A DNA stretch of 64,000 nt from Siphonodentalium dalli (lineage: Eukaryota; Mollusca; Scaphopoda; Gadilida; Siphonodentaliidae). The stretch's first letter is position 1. Each line of letters starts with the position of its first letter. Below are positions 24,496-35,679 of this stretch, in pieces. The notes beneath the pieces are model-generated. The model was not told the origin of the DNA, did not search any database, and worked only from the letters and a program-made list of their open reading frames with translations. The position numbers were made by a program, and so were the translations under genes. The stretch lies in the NCBI GenBank assembly GCA_032622095.1, contig CP136066.1, positions 189,524,816-189,588,815 of the forward strand. The letters run 5' to 3'.

Positions 24496-25204
24496 ATATA
24501 CACTTTATAGTGTGTTTCAGAACGAAAAAAAAAATGAATAAAATCTACAAATTTGTAAATTTAAAAACAATTCAAACGTTGTTGTATTCCATGTCCCAGC
24601 CCGGACATATACACCAAATTTCAATAATATTCATTGAGAAACAACGGACCAAACGCCATATAGCACTCCGTATACATCTTTTATTCCGAGCTGGCCTTTT
24701 ATTCCGAGTTGGCACATGTCGATTGGGGCGAGTTAGCCCTGGGGCGAGTACGCCGATTCCGACACCTTCTCTATTTGCAGCAGGTATACGTTTACGCTGA
24801 TTTACGCGTAATTTAACTTACAAAGTTCCCCAATTGGTATCGTAAATAGAGCGACCTTATTTGACAGAGAATGCCTCTGTTATTTATTATCAAGTTGCTA
24901 TACATTAAAAACGACAAATTCACATGCTCGTTCAAGCGCAGTAGTCTATTTTTCCCCATGTTAAAGGACATCCACAAATACTAAATAACGCTAACCTACT
25001 GCGAATGTTTGACACGACATCTGTTAACATATTTGGGCTGAATTCATCTGACGCGGTATTATTCCTCAAAATAAACAACAAAACCATCGTTACTTGGAAA
25101 TGTAGTTTGGGCTAACATTTACATAAATCCTCCACATCATTTATCCCGACACACACGTCAGATGAAAAACAGCCATGAAGTAAACGGCCAAATTGGCCGA
25201 AATG

Positions 25205-26337
25205 ACATAAACAGAGATTTTACCCTGCAGGAAGTAGAAATCGCAGTTAAAAATCTCAAACTAGGTAAAGCATCCGGATTTGACGAAATAACCGGTGAGA
25301 TGATAAAAGATACATTTAACGAACTTGGACCAATTTATGTCGACGTTTTCAACTTTATCTCTGAATCGGGTCAAATCCCAAGTGACTGGTCAATTGGTGT
25401 AATAAAACCAATTTTCAAAAATAAAGATGACCGCCTCAACCCCGATAATTATAGACGGATCACGCTCCTGTGTACGCTTTCGAAAGTGTTCACCAGTATA
25501 GTCAGTAAACGTATTAGCGAATTCTTAAGTATTCATGATATCCAGACTGAAGCCCAAGCTGGCTTCCGCAAAGGATATGCAACAACTGACCATATATTTT
25601 CCATGCACGCACTTATAAATATTCTTAAATCACGCAAACAGAGACTGCACTGCGCCTTTGTCGACTTTACGAAAGCTTTCGACTCTGTTTGGCGAGAAGG
25701 CATGTGGACAAAATTAGAACATTACAAGATAACTGGCAGAATATTAACTGTAATTAAACAGATGTATTATAACCTTAAGATGTGTGTTAGCGCGAACAAT
25801 GACTGCTCTGAATATTTCGATAGCTTGATTGGCGTAAAACAAGGCGATGGCCTCTCCCCCATTTTATTCGCCCTCTATCTCAATGATGTGGAGGACTACA
25901 TGAAATCGCATAACTGTAGCGGGATTGATTATACAACGTTTACCGATACTGCTATAAATATATACACTAAACTGTTTCTCTTAATTTACGCTGATGATAC
26001 AGTCATCTTGGCAAATACGGAATCAGAGCTGCAAACATCTTTGTGTACCTTTTCAAGGTACTGTAACCAGTGGAAATTGAAAGTTAACTTATCGAAAACA
26101 AATATAATGATTTTTGGCGGACGCAAGAAGAAAAAACGCATGCCAACCTATTCAATAAACGGGGGTAACATTGAAATCGTGGATAATTACAAATACCTCG
26201 GAACATGGTTCAAGAAATCTGGCGATTATAGTCGAGAAAGGAATATGCGTTGCAAAGATGCAAAAAAAGCAATGTATACACTTACGGATCCGAGATTTGG
26301 GGATGCGAAAATATTTCATCTTTCGAGAAACTTGAAC
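25205..26337 (+). mobile_element. LINE ORF2, reverse transcriptase (5' part)
   Basis: The RT domain: INRDFTLQEVEIAVKNLK, the fingers motif GKASGFDEITGEM, the motif A block CAFVDFTKAFDSVW, QGDGLSPILFALYLND, the catalytic LIYADDTV (about 25981-26004), and the KTNIMIFGG and YKYLGTWF thumb blocks. A frame change and a loss of roughly 30 codons occur near 26275, between KKAMYT and YGSEIWGC. The segment ends at EKLE, in the 7-bp target duplication of the next insertion. The reading frame upstream to 25162 belongs to the inserted element, not to the LINE. Confidence 0.93.
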
Positions 26338-26642
26338 CACAGGAGCTTGGAATTTGGTCAAAACCCCTCTTTTATTGGCGGAACCACCACCGGGACCAAA
26401 GGTCACGGAAGGAACGAAACAGAAAATTGTTGCCACCTATTTTGAACTCAACTGTATTCCTACAAAAAATATATTTTCACTAAAAACTTTTGGTACCTCT
26501 TACACCTTAGATGCCAATCTACAACATTCCATAGGTATATTTTTCCAGTTCTTCGAAAACCTCACTTTATTTCGGTAAAGTATTGTAAATTCACCAACGA
26601 ACACAAATCTGCTACACCTACATCACCCGTTCTAGAATCTGA
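26338..26642 (+). repeat. Left terminal inverted repeat
   Basis: 305 bp, matching the reverse complement of 29175-29479 with one visible one-base length difference in a C run (ACCACCACCGGG against ACCACCACCCGGG). It ends at AGAATCTGA. Confidence 0.9.
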
Positions 26643-27423
26643 GTAGCGGAACTGGTACCAAGATATGCGGAAACTTTAAAACTATGATCCGGAGATGGAT
26701 AGCATGAAAGTACCGATTATAATTTCGAACATAGCTGCTGATTACATGTTTATTACATGACCGTACCGATGCACTGATCATCATGAACTTTTTGATGGAT
26801 GATAACATTGGCGTCTAGATGGGAACGAATTATTTTGGGCTCATTTGCATAAAAACATGGCCACTGGCAGCCATCGTGGATTTAAGTGATAATACTAGAT
26901 AAATCTTAATCAATTACACAGCCTAGAGCCTGTGTCGATGCTCCTATATCATCACGAAATTGTTCATCGATCGATCATGACATTGATATATAGACGACAC
27001 CGAGTCATTTTGGGCTTATTTGCATGACAACAGCCATCTTGGATTTCAAAATTGCATCATTTAGCACCGTGGGCAAGAGGTCGCAGTGTTGGTCCGATCA
27101 TAATTAAATTTGTCACGGAGGTTGACATTGACATATAGATGGGAACGAGTCATTTTGCTGTGAATTCTCAAAGAAACATGGCCGCCGTCGGATTTCAGCG
27201 ACAACACCGCATATAATTAAATCAATAACACTGCCTAGAGCCTAGGCCTATGTCGATGAACCGATCATCGTTAAATTGTTCATGGGTCATGACATTGGTA
27301 TCAAAATGAGAACTAATCATTGCTAGAGACTGTAACATTGGTGCGATCGTCGTGTAATTAGTCATAGAAACATGGCCGCCGTCGGATTTCAGCCACTCGT
27401 TTCATCGACCATGAAAGTTACGC

Positions 27424-27893
27424 CGATGGGGTCATTGTCACAAGACTCCGGTCAGTGACGGTCACATTCGTAGCCAGTGTAGCCAGCTTATTTCACCGGC
27501 GATCACATTCGTAGTCAGCTTTTCTAATTCGTGGTTTAAATTGCCAGAAATATGACGTCATCACGTTCGTGACTAAAATGTCGACGTCATGCTCCAAAAC
27601 TGACTTCGTTTATCAACTTATATTGGAATATAATTCGAGCATTCCAACGACATTGATCCGAAACATCAGGTTATAAATGAACTTATATCAAAACTAAATT
27701 CAAGTTGTTTTCATCCATCAACTCAGAAAAATTAGATTAACCTGATCGTGTTCATTGAGGCTCGCCTGAATATGAAAAGCTGGTTACAAATGTGATCGCC
27801 ATAGAAAAGGTGGCTACATTTGTGATCGATTAAAAAATCTGGCTACGAATGTGATCGGATCGCGGAGCCTTGTGACAGTGACCCCCATCAGCG
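27424..27893. mobile_element. Nested palindromic MITE inside the TIR transposon
   Basis: Ends are inverted: GTTACGCCGATGGGGTCATTGT... on the left and ...ACAGTGACCCCCATCAGCG with GTTAC nearby on the right. Subterminal short repeats of the GATCACATTCGTAGCCAG type run in opposite orientations in the two halves. No coding potential. Confidence 0.6.
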
Positions 27894-29174
27894 AAAGTTA
27901 CATTAAGTAATGTTTTTAATATTTTTTTGGTATTTTTGATTTTGAGAAAAACAATGCCGATGGTGGCTATAGCTGTCTTGAATTTAAAAATTGAATTTCC
28001 AATTCATGAGCACAGGCTATATAATCATATGCATAAAGCCATTCTTTGAGAGTTTTGGTGCTGATTCGTTACGACACACGAGTCACGAGTGACGTATACT
28101 ATTTATAGATCCTGGTACCGGTACAGTTGACAATACTTATAGTTGCTTATTAAATAAAATTTATGTTAGCGAGTTTATCACTAACTCAAATTTATAAACT
28201 AGTTATTCGGTAAACCAGTTTGTATTATATACAACTTGCAAACGCACAAATAAAACGTATACTGTGAAGAATACGCAGGTTAATTTTGTGCTCTTACATT
28301 AAAGAATCTTATTACATTTTGTTACTGTATTTGGCATATTAATGGCGAGTTTTTGTACCCTACATTGACAAATTTGAATTTCGCGAAACTAAACACTCGT
28401 TCTATATATGCATGGCCAATATCGTTACCTAACTCAAGAAAAATGTCTTCTCTCATCAACTAAGACATATATTTGTTCGTCAGAACTAGTAAAAAACAGC
28501 ATTTGATGTGGAAATAGTTAAGATATTCTGGCAACGAATCTGCACCAAAACGCACAAAGGAATCGCTTCATGCATAGGCATATATACCAGGCCTACCCGT
28601 GAGTCTATATATCATTTTCTTCTACTTCGTGATATTCGACCAGTAATCAGTTGGTTGATTACTATTACTATTATATGATGGATATTTTAGGCCTATACAA
28701 CGGAGCGCGACACAAGCTCCTATGAGAGAGAGAGGGAGCTAGAGAGTTTTGGTCCCCGTATGACCAATCATTGCAACAAGTAGCATAACAAAGTCAAGTA
28801 GTACATATAGGCCTACCTGTACATAACGAACATAAAACAAGAAGAAAAAAACAATACCAGGTGGTCGTGCCATAAATATAAATAAATTAAATATGAAATA
28901 TATGTACAAATTACCATTCAGTCTAATGAAGAACAGCAGACACAGAAAAATACAGAAATTTTCAGGAAAATGCACAAAACATCAGGATTAGATCTTCAAA
29001 AACGAGCACAGTATGACGCAAACATAAACAGATTTAAGTTTTCTGGCGCCTAAGTTCGAAAACCGCACGCACTTTCAAATATTTTTGAATTTCGCGGTCT
29101 TTAAATTTAGGTTTCGATTTTATTTCGTTCCGACTTTGTTATTCCGGAAAAATGGTTTTGTGCCATTTGTCATT

Positions 29175-29479
29175 CAGATTCTAGAACGGGTGATGTAGGT
29201 GTAGCAGATTTGTGTTCGTTGGTGAATTTACAATACTTTACCGAAATAAAGTGAGGTTTTCGAAGAACTGGAAAAATATACCTATGGAATGTTGTAGATT
29301 GGCATCTAAGGTGTAAGAGGTACCAAAAGTTTTTAGTGAAAATATATTTTTTGTAGGAATACAGTTGAGTTCAAAATAGGTGGCAACAATTTTCTGTTTC
29401 GTTCCTTCCGTGACCTTTGGTCCCGGGTGGTGGTTCCGCCAATAAAAGAGGGGTTTTGACCAAATTCCAAGCTCCTGTG
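29175..29479 (-). repeat. Right terminal inverted repeat
   Basis: Partner of 26338-26642. It contributes the first codons of the apparent open frame at 29417, which are therefore transposon sequence and not LINE protein. Confidence 0.9.
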
Positions 29480-30250
29480 CTTGAACTATGGTTCCTAAAA
29501 TTCTTACTCGGCCTTAAGAAGACCACGCCCACACCCTTTCTGTACGGTGAGTTAGGAATATACCCAATATCGATGGAAATAAAACTCAGAACTCTAACGT
29601 TTTGGGGTAGGCTGATGACGATGGGACCCGAGATAATCCCTTTAAGACTATATAACTGTATGTATCACTCCCACTCAGTAAACAGCCAATCCAATGCATG
29701 GTTAGAAAACATACACACCATACTAGATCATTTGGGACTATCGTACTACTGGCTCAACCAAAGTATACCCTCACGTGATATTTTTAACGCGGCGGTGAAA
29801 CGCAGGCTCTCTGATATATACATACAGGAATGGACAGCAAGCATAGCGAATTCAAATAAGATGGCCTTTTACAGAATAATTAAGCCAGATTTTGGCACAG
29901 AAAAATATCTTTCACACACCAACCATAATGTCGTTTCACGCCTGATGAAATTCCGTACGAGGAATCACCGACTTCCTATCGAGACAGGCTCCTGGGTTGG
30001 ACAAGTACACGAAGATAGAAGGTGTAAATTATGCAATAATGGCATTGGAGACGAATACCACATTATTTTGAAGTGCACCAAACTTACTGATCTCAGGAAA
30101 AAATACTTTAAACCATATTATTACACCCGTCCCAATGCATTGAAACTGAACAGCCTGTTCAAAACAAGCAATAGGAAAACCCTTACGAACCTATCGATAT
30201 TTATCCGCGAAGCCCTTTTTCAGATAGGAGCCCCTGAGGCATTAAACTAG
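29480..30250 (+). mobile_element. LINE ORF2, RT C terminus
   Basis: The continuation of the RT protein after the 3.1-kb insertion: LWFLKFLLGLKKTTP, YGELGIYPI and LRTLTFWGRLM, then the C-terminal zinc-binding cluster CKLCNNGIGDEYHIILKC (C-x2-C-x7-H-x4-C). Splicing out 26338-29479 gives EKLELWFLKF in one frame. Stop at 30248-30250. Confidence 0.92.
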
Positions 30251-30603
30251 AAGTCCCCACCCATATAGACACAACACCTTGTATAAAAGCGACCGAAAAA
30301 TTGCCCACGTGGGAAATAACATATACATAATAGAATGACCTAATTTATACTTTATATGATTAACAATGTGTATGATTATTATCCAAAGCCCCATCCCCAC
30401 TCGACCCCACCACACCCGATAACCCAAAATAACTAATAAGACAATTATACTGAGAGATATATACTCGGAACATGTCACATTCATATATGTAATCATCTTC
30501 GCGTATGTGCATGCATAACTTATATGTTTAATTCCATTTGTTCTTACTCATATATCTTATTGATGAAAAGAGTAATAAAAAAAATCTATCTATCTATCTA
30601 TAA
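30251..30603 (+). mobile_element. LINE 3' untranslated region and (TCTA)n tail
   Basis: Non-coding 3' end of the LINE. It finishes in an A-rich run and about four TCTA units at 30588-30603, a simple-repeat tail typical of several non-LTR clades. No matching target-site duplication was found at the 5' side, where the left end of the element is not certain. Confidence 0.6.
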
Positions 30604-30825
30604 AACACAATATAGAACACAGCTCTCGGCCAATCAGAAGGGGCCATTTCTGGGTGAAGTGAAATATCTCTATATATGTAGGATACGGCAAACAAAAAGA
30701 AATATATACTTGTAATATAAGAATTATAAGATCAATATATCATATAGGAAGATATTGCCTATATATACACAATGGATGGCTTTAAATTCCCGATAGCTAT
30801 GCCCATTCAATACACGATTACCGAC

Positions 30826-30932
30826 CTATTTGAAACGGCGATGGGCGGAATCCATATATTGCTTGCCCACTCAAACAAGACTTTTGATGCACCCTGCAGG
30901 CCTTGCCAGGTTAGCCGACCATCCATCCAGTT
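30826..30932 (-). CDS. Receptor exon 4: beta-strand and loop A region
   Basis: A 107-bp exon with a strong pyrimidine-tract acceptor (poly-T then CAG) encoding residues 90-124 plus two bases of a Ser codon that exon 5 completes. It reads NWMDGRLTW then NIWIPPIAVSN. This matches the family pattern W-x-D-x-x-L-x-W ... I-W-x-P-D-x-x-L-Y-N-S. Two key positions are changed: the Asp after Trp-x-Pro is Pro119 and the loop A Tyr is Ser123. The donor GTCGGT is weak, but it is the one that joins exon 5 in phase; a stronger GTAATC five bases later would break the frame. A 437-bp MITE begins 30 bp upstream of the exon, next to the branch-point region. Confidence 0.83.
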
Positions 30933-30961
30933 CTGAAAAAAAAAGATTTTTGACTAATTTG

Positions 30962-31398
30962 TTAAAGATGCATTGTCAGCAATAACGCTCCTAAATTACT
31001 ACTTCTTTGGCTTCGGGGGTAAAAAATATTTTATTCGAGTCGAGAAACTAACCAATCAAAGCTCAGAGTATTTTTGAAGTTTGTTATTTCTCGAGATGTG
31101 CAATTATTTGTGGATCAGAAAAACGTTGTCAAACAGACGGTCTCGAAAAAATTTGAATGTGGTTAACTCTAAAATCAAGTGGTAATACGGCCATTTTTCG
31201 TGATAACACGGCCATATTTCGTTGAACAAAATGTTGATAAATAACACGTTTTGGGAAATTTTATACCATAGTTGACAGTAGTTAGCTTTATTTTGTTGCA
31301 TTTAATCGATTCTGATAACTAAAGCGTATTTTGGAGAACTGTTGTTGTTGTTTATCTTGATGATATGTGGACCGTCTGATCGGAATGAGTACCTTTAA
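30962..31398 (+). mobile_element. TTAAAG-ended MITE, copy 1
   Basis: Starts TTAAAGATGCATTG and ends ATGAGTACCTTTAA, giving short inverted ends. It matches 42387-42834 over its whole length (shared GGCTTCGGGGG, TCTAAAATCAAGTG, GAACAAAATGTTG). Its start lies 30 bp upstream of exon 4 of the receptor. Confidence 0.7.
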
Positions 31399-31423
31399 TA
31401 TCCACATATATATAGTACTAGCA

Positions 31424-32140
31424 GGTGACCCGACTTCGTCCGGGCTTTGACCTTGAATTGACCATTTTGAAGGTCAATGTCAGGTCGGGGTAACGATTTG
31501 ACCTGTTCAAAACACTCCCCGGACAAAAGTAGCCATAGGTATAAAATTTCGTCGAAATCCGTCTGTTTTACCGATTTGACCTTGCATTGACCATTTTGAA
31601 GGTCAAGGTCAGGTCGGGGTAACGATTTGCCGGTTGGAATGCCTCGCAATGGATGAGTTGAGGCCGAAGTGATTTCGAGTGACAAAAATGACAATGTCGG
31701 AAATAATAAGATATCTCGAACACGGTGGTCGTAGAATTCGATTTTTCATGGGAAAATGGACAGACTCCACGCTTTGATTGTATTAGGCAATTATCGAAGA
31801 GACATAAACGCATTTATTAACAATTTTGCCAGCCTTGGGAAGATTCGTAGAAGCGAGTTCTATGCAATGGAAATGCATGCATATTTCCTATCTAACGGTT
31901 TAACAGTGTCGAAACGCTCTTTATGAACGACACTGCGGATACGAACGCTCTTTAACTATCACGCGATTAACCCCCACAATTCCAAGACGGCGGCAGTGGG
32001 AATGGAGAATGAGTGCCCGGAGCTTCTCAAAAGCAATGCGACGACACTTCATGTGTGTTTTTACCCATAGATAGCAAGTTTGGTCGAAACCCGTCCGGCA
32101 GTTTTCCCGCCCATAGCTAACACACAAATATATATTAGAT
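31424..32140 (+). repeat. GTCAAGGTCA-rich element, split copy
   Basis: Begins GCAGGTGACCCGACTTCGTC with two units to 31630. The usual tail (GTCCGGCAGTTTTCCCGCCC, TAGCTAACACACAAATATAT) is found at 32088-32140. The 450 bp between do not match the family and may be a secondary insertion. It ends about 90 bp from exon 3. Confidence 0.6.
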
Positions 32141-34265
32141 AGTTGCAAATTAGCAAAACCGAAAAGACTCATTATAAATAACACAAAAAACATGCAGTTG
32201 ATCTACATGCAGAATTTGGCGATAACTTACCATCTCCACAAACAGACTGGTTGAGAACTTCGAATCTTTGCTATCCTGGGAGAAGATAAAAAGAAACACG
32301 ACGTTATGTTGACAATATATTTTATTTCTTATTTCTCGCTTGATCATGCTGTTTCATATTTACAAAGCCGCACCGGACACGAGTTCAATGAGTATCCCGT
32401 TGACGGTACCCGACGTAAATGACGTTCGCTTCCACCATGAAACCGAAACTATATATTAAATATCATAAACTATCATACATGACAAATCTAGCTCTACATG
32501 TGCCTGAATAAACATTGTAAGTTTGTTTTTATTCACGGATTCACCTCCGTCAAAACCCGCCATAAACAGAAAGATTAGTAAAATAAAGACAAACTTTGTT
32601 CTTATAGCCTACCAATCAGAACTATGTCATAAACAGTATGTTATTGTCAATTATTTTTCCTTTGTTATTTAAACAAAAGCAAAAAACGTTACGTCGCCTG
32701 GTTTTTGTTTAGATCCGGATATGGTAAACATAAAGAGCGTTATTTGTACATGTTTTCCTGATATGGAAATAATAAGGAGCGTTTATATAATTTATGTGTG
32801 TAATTGCGCTGTGTTATGTAAACAGAAGCACAACTTCTGTAACACGAGCAGTACGTCTTGACGACAATATACTGTTTACGCGCTGATTATGTTTGGCACA
32901 TGGACAAATATATATATATTTTAATATTCCTTCTGTTGATGGCGATTTGAACAAATATGAATATTTCCGGAACGAACTCCGCCCGTGCCTTTAACGTCAT
33001 ACATGTATACGTACATTTATACATATATGTCCCTCCCACCCCAAGATTATAGAGCAGCATGGCTAGTGGGTCACTGAGTCAGGTTAATCGGGAGGAGTAT
33101 ATAGGTATATACGGAACGCAATCACACTGACCTGGGTGTAACCCAGAATACCCGACATTTTTTTATGTTCTATAAGTGTACATGTGATAATGATCCTTCA
33201 AATTTCGATGTAATGATTCAATGATTGTTTAGTTAAATGTGAACCAGGGGAAGGTCTGTCTATGTATATGCATGTACTTTCTTTATATCACACGATGTAT
33301 GATTTATGAGAAATATACCATTGATTGTATTGTCTGCATATGCCACTCTTAGCATTGAACCTGTCCATTGCATGTGACAATTGACTGATTATGTCAGATA
33401 ACGTTAATAATTCAGCCGAAGGAATTCCATATGAAGCATCACGCGAGGGACAGCGAACTGTTATTCGCCGGAAATGCGGAACATTTTTTATTATTGTGCA
33501 CACGTTCGCAAATTCAAAGCGCAGCGCCTTTGATCTGTATACGACATGCTACAATCGATGTTGCAATTGAAATATTATGATTGTGTGGACGACACAACCA
33601 TTTCCATTTCAAACCATTTCCGACGTGACCACGTCACCTTTCGATTGACATCACATGCACACATTCATCCAACGATAATCGTCGCGTGTGATATAATCGG
33701 AGTTGTTTCTATTGTGTTGGATTATGCCAGTATATCAGTCAGATTTCTAATCAAGTCATTGGCTCATTGTCATATAACCACAAATGCCCTAAAAGTGAAC
33801 CAACGGTTACAAGGTATAGCGGAATAGCTGGCTGAACGTTGCATAACAATGTTACACATGTAACTATGGAACCGCGTATACATACACAATTGTGATATTA
33901 TTGCGCATCGCTAAATATAACGATAAATATGATAACAAAACGCTGTGAAAATTTTCAATCCAACACGTTGATGTCTACGATGTCTAAACAAATACTTTGA
34001 TAATCTCATGTGTGGATCGTCAGATTGGGTTGTATACTATGCGACTTCAGAAACTGGCAGCACAGTCACATATTTACGCGCGTTGTCAACGACGCCGTGC
34101 TCTATTCAAAATTTGTGCTTCAGCGACCGATGCTGGTGAATCGAAAACTAAAGTTAGCAGCGACAAATGCTCGACTTCATTTACAATTGCGGATAGTTTA
34201 TGGAATGGCACCCATGCGTTCGCGGCAGGATAACAATCGAAGCCTTTGTGGTATCACACTATTGG
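31640..34265. other. Introns 2 and 3, otherwise unassigned
   Basis: Apart from exon 3 and repeat tails nothing coding is supported. AAAGAGCGTT-type motifs occur at 31914, 31943, 32731 and 32771. The overlapping frames at 33997-34270 show no domain. Confidence 0.5.
32231..32275 (-). CDS. Receptor exon 3 (45 bp)
   Basis: A short exon flanked by the acceptor TTCTCCCAG and the donor GTAAGT. It encodes residues 75-89, DSKDSKFSTSLFVEM, phase 0 at both ends. The 45-bp size and position after the LRSINAL block match exon 3 of nicotinic receptor genes, which normally encodes a DEKNQ...W stretch. Here the DEKNQ motif is changed to DSKDS. The twelfth residue, usually the loop D tryptophan of the ligand pocket, is Phe86. 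The 45-bp size, phases and place between exons 2 and 4 support the call despite its length. Confidence 0.75.
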
Positions 34266-34369
34266 CATAAACTGACGAACAGGAGCACACATGCGTGGTT
34301 CTGAGTATATACATGTATTAACTCGACAGAGAACATGTCTGAAACGTTCTATTTTTGAGAAATACTTAC

Positions 34370-34412
34370 CAAGGCATTGATGGATCTGAGTAGGATATCC
34401 AGTGTGATGTAG
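34370..34412 (-). pseudogene. Partial duplicate of receptor exon 2
   Basis: The last 14 or so codons of exon 2 are repeated here, reading VYITLDILLRSINAL, with the same donor GTAAGTATTTCTC and about 100 bp of the same downstream intron sequence (34266-34369). Homology to exon 2 ends about 34412; the sequence beyond has no acceptor that joins in frame. It could be a relic of local duplication of the exon 2 region or a diverged alternative exon. A relic is favoured because the 5' half of the exon is missing. Confidence 0.6.
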
Positions 34413-34540
34413 ACGGTAACAATTTGATTACATTATAGTTGACTCGGCGAAACAACCGAAAACTCGTCGCGGATCATGTAGGATGATTACATTGAACACA
34501 CAATGCGTCCTCAATAAGGTCGTAGAAGACTCATCTTACT

Positions 34541-34931
34541 TTAACCCTTTACCCAACAAAACCGGCCAAATAAAGCTTCAACGGCCTAAAATATCTTCGG
34601 TCTGTCTCAATAAAACCATACAAATATGGATATCATTGGAACCGGCTCCTTGACCACATTGTGATAGTTACAGTTATGCCCTGTGCCAGTGCATTCTCTT
34701 ATATATGCGAGTCGACCATAGGTCGCCTCGCATATATAAGAGAATGCATTGGCCTAAAAAAAAACTTTTTTTAACACTTTTTACCATTTTTTCTTACATT
34801 CTTTAACAATTTTATAATTTTCAATGTGTTAAGCCGATGCATTCTCTTATATATGCGAGGCGACCTATGGTCGACTCGCATATATAAGAGAATGCATTGG
34901 CACAGGGCCGTTCTGTTGGGTAAAGGGTTAC
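34541..34931 (+). mobile_element. piggyBac-type MITE, copy A
   Basis: Ends are TTAA-CCCTTTACCCAACA and GTTGGGTAAAGGG-TTAC. The TTAA target and the CCC start are piggyBac hallmarks. It contains two long hairpins around AATGCATTCTCTTATATATG, the second being the reverse complement of the first. The hairpin pair is near the right end, as in copies C and E. Confidence 0.8.
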
Positions 34932-35164
34932 ATTATGTTTTGAGGTATAGCCAGTTTTATGCGGTGTGGTGACAACCATAGACTTTAATTGTTGTATTAT
35001 ATATGTTTTTGTGTAGGATTTTCCTATGGTGTACATACTACAATATCGTTACGTCTTAGCGCCTAGCAGGCTGCAAGGACAAAATTATATTTTGTGTTTT
35101 GTGTAGGATGTTTGTATTTTGTACGCGCATTGCAACTAATTGACCGTGGAATGCGTTTGAAATG

Positions 35165-35640
35165 TTTTTTATAATAATAATAATAATAATGACCGAACCA
35201 TCTCGTGTAGCAGACCAGACATAATCGTCAAGAACAGGGACGACAACACGTGTCTGCTCATACTCTCATAGATGTTTCGATCCCAAGCATCTATAATGTC
35301 ATCCAGAAAGAAACAGAAAAGGTCAGGAAGTATATTGACCTGCAAATAGAGGTGAGTCGTATGTGGCAAATGAAAACTTCCATAATAGTGATTGGTGCAA
35401 CTGGGGCAGTGAGCAACAATATTAGCAAATGGCTAGCCCTACTTCCTACCTCCATAGATGTTGCTCACCTACAGAAAACTGCACTTCTTGGCACTGCCAG
35501 AATACTGCGCAAAATAACATCCATGCATACTGTCTAATGAGTATTGCTACGGCTGTGGATCAGCCGCCAATACACCATGTATACACCTCCAAGAGAGTGA
35601 CCTTATGGAAAAAACAACAATAATAATAATAATAATAATA
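35165..35640. repeat. Two (ATA)n microsatellites bracketing unique sequence
   Basis: AATAATAATAATAATAAT runs at 35171-35190 and 35619-35640. The frames between them (35250-35623) have no recognised domain. Confidence 0.7.
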
Positions 35641-35679
35641 ACAGGAACACACCCGCGTGGTTCTGAGTATGTACATCTA

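Larger units (their letters stand above)
21698..25204 (+). mobile_element. Hairpin-ended element, copy E2a (3.5 kb)
   Basis: It begins ACAAGAAAACTAAGATGCAT directly after E1b and ends with the GGCCAAATTGGCC hairpin followed by GAAATG. The LINE resumes at the next base. The last 180 bp (25020-25204) match the far end of the inverted copy at 38830-39060. No transposase was recognised. The contents include an inverted GTCAAGGTCA repeat (22148-22652), diverged repeats with the phrase ATATGAAGTTTGGTGA (22.8-24.2 kb) and a 131-bp tandem duplication at 24.19-24.49 kb. Confidence 0.68.
26338..29479. mobile_element. DNA transposon with 305-bp inverted repeats, 7-bp TSD
   Basis: Terminal inverted repeats at 26338-26642 and 29175-29479 are nearly identical and begin CACAGGAGCTTGGAATTTGG. 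The flanking CTTGAAC occurs on both sides (26331-26337 and 29480-29486), and removing the element plus one copy restores the LINE RT frame. The interior has no transposase: its longest frame (28739-28975, minus) is a low-complexity hydrophobic peptide. So it is non-autonomous. A 7-bp duplication with CA-starting ends does not fix the superfamily; P, Dada or Mutator-like are possible. The interior holds diverged repeats with ATGGCCGCCGTCGGATTTCA and a nested palindromic element at 27424-27893. Confidence 0.85.

Noticed and set aside
25162-25204. The open frame upstream of INRDFTL as part of the LINE protein
   Set aside because: These 43 bp match the end of the inverted E2b copy at 38830, so they belong to the inserted element. 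The LINE begins again at 25205.
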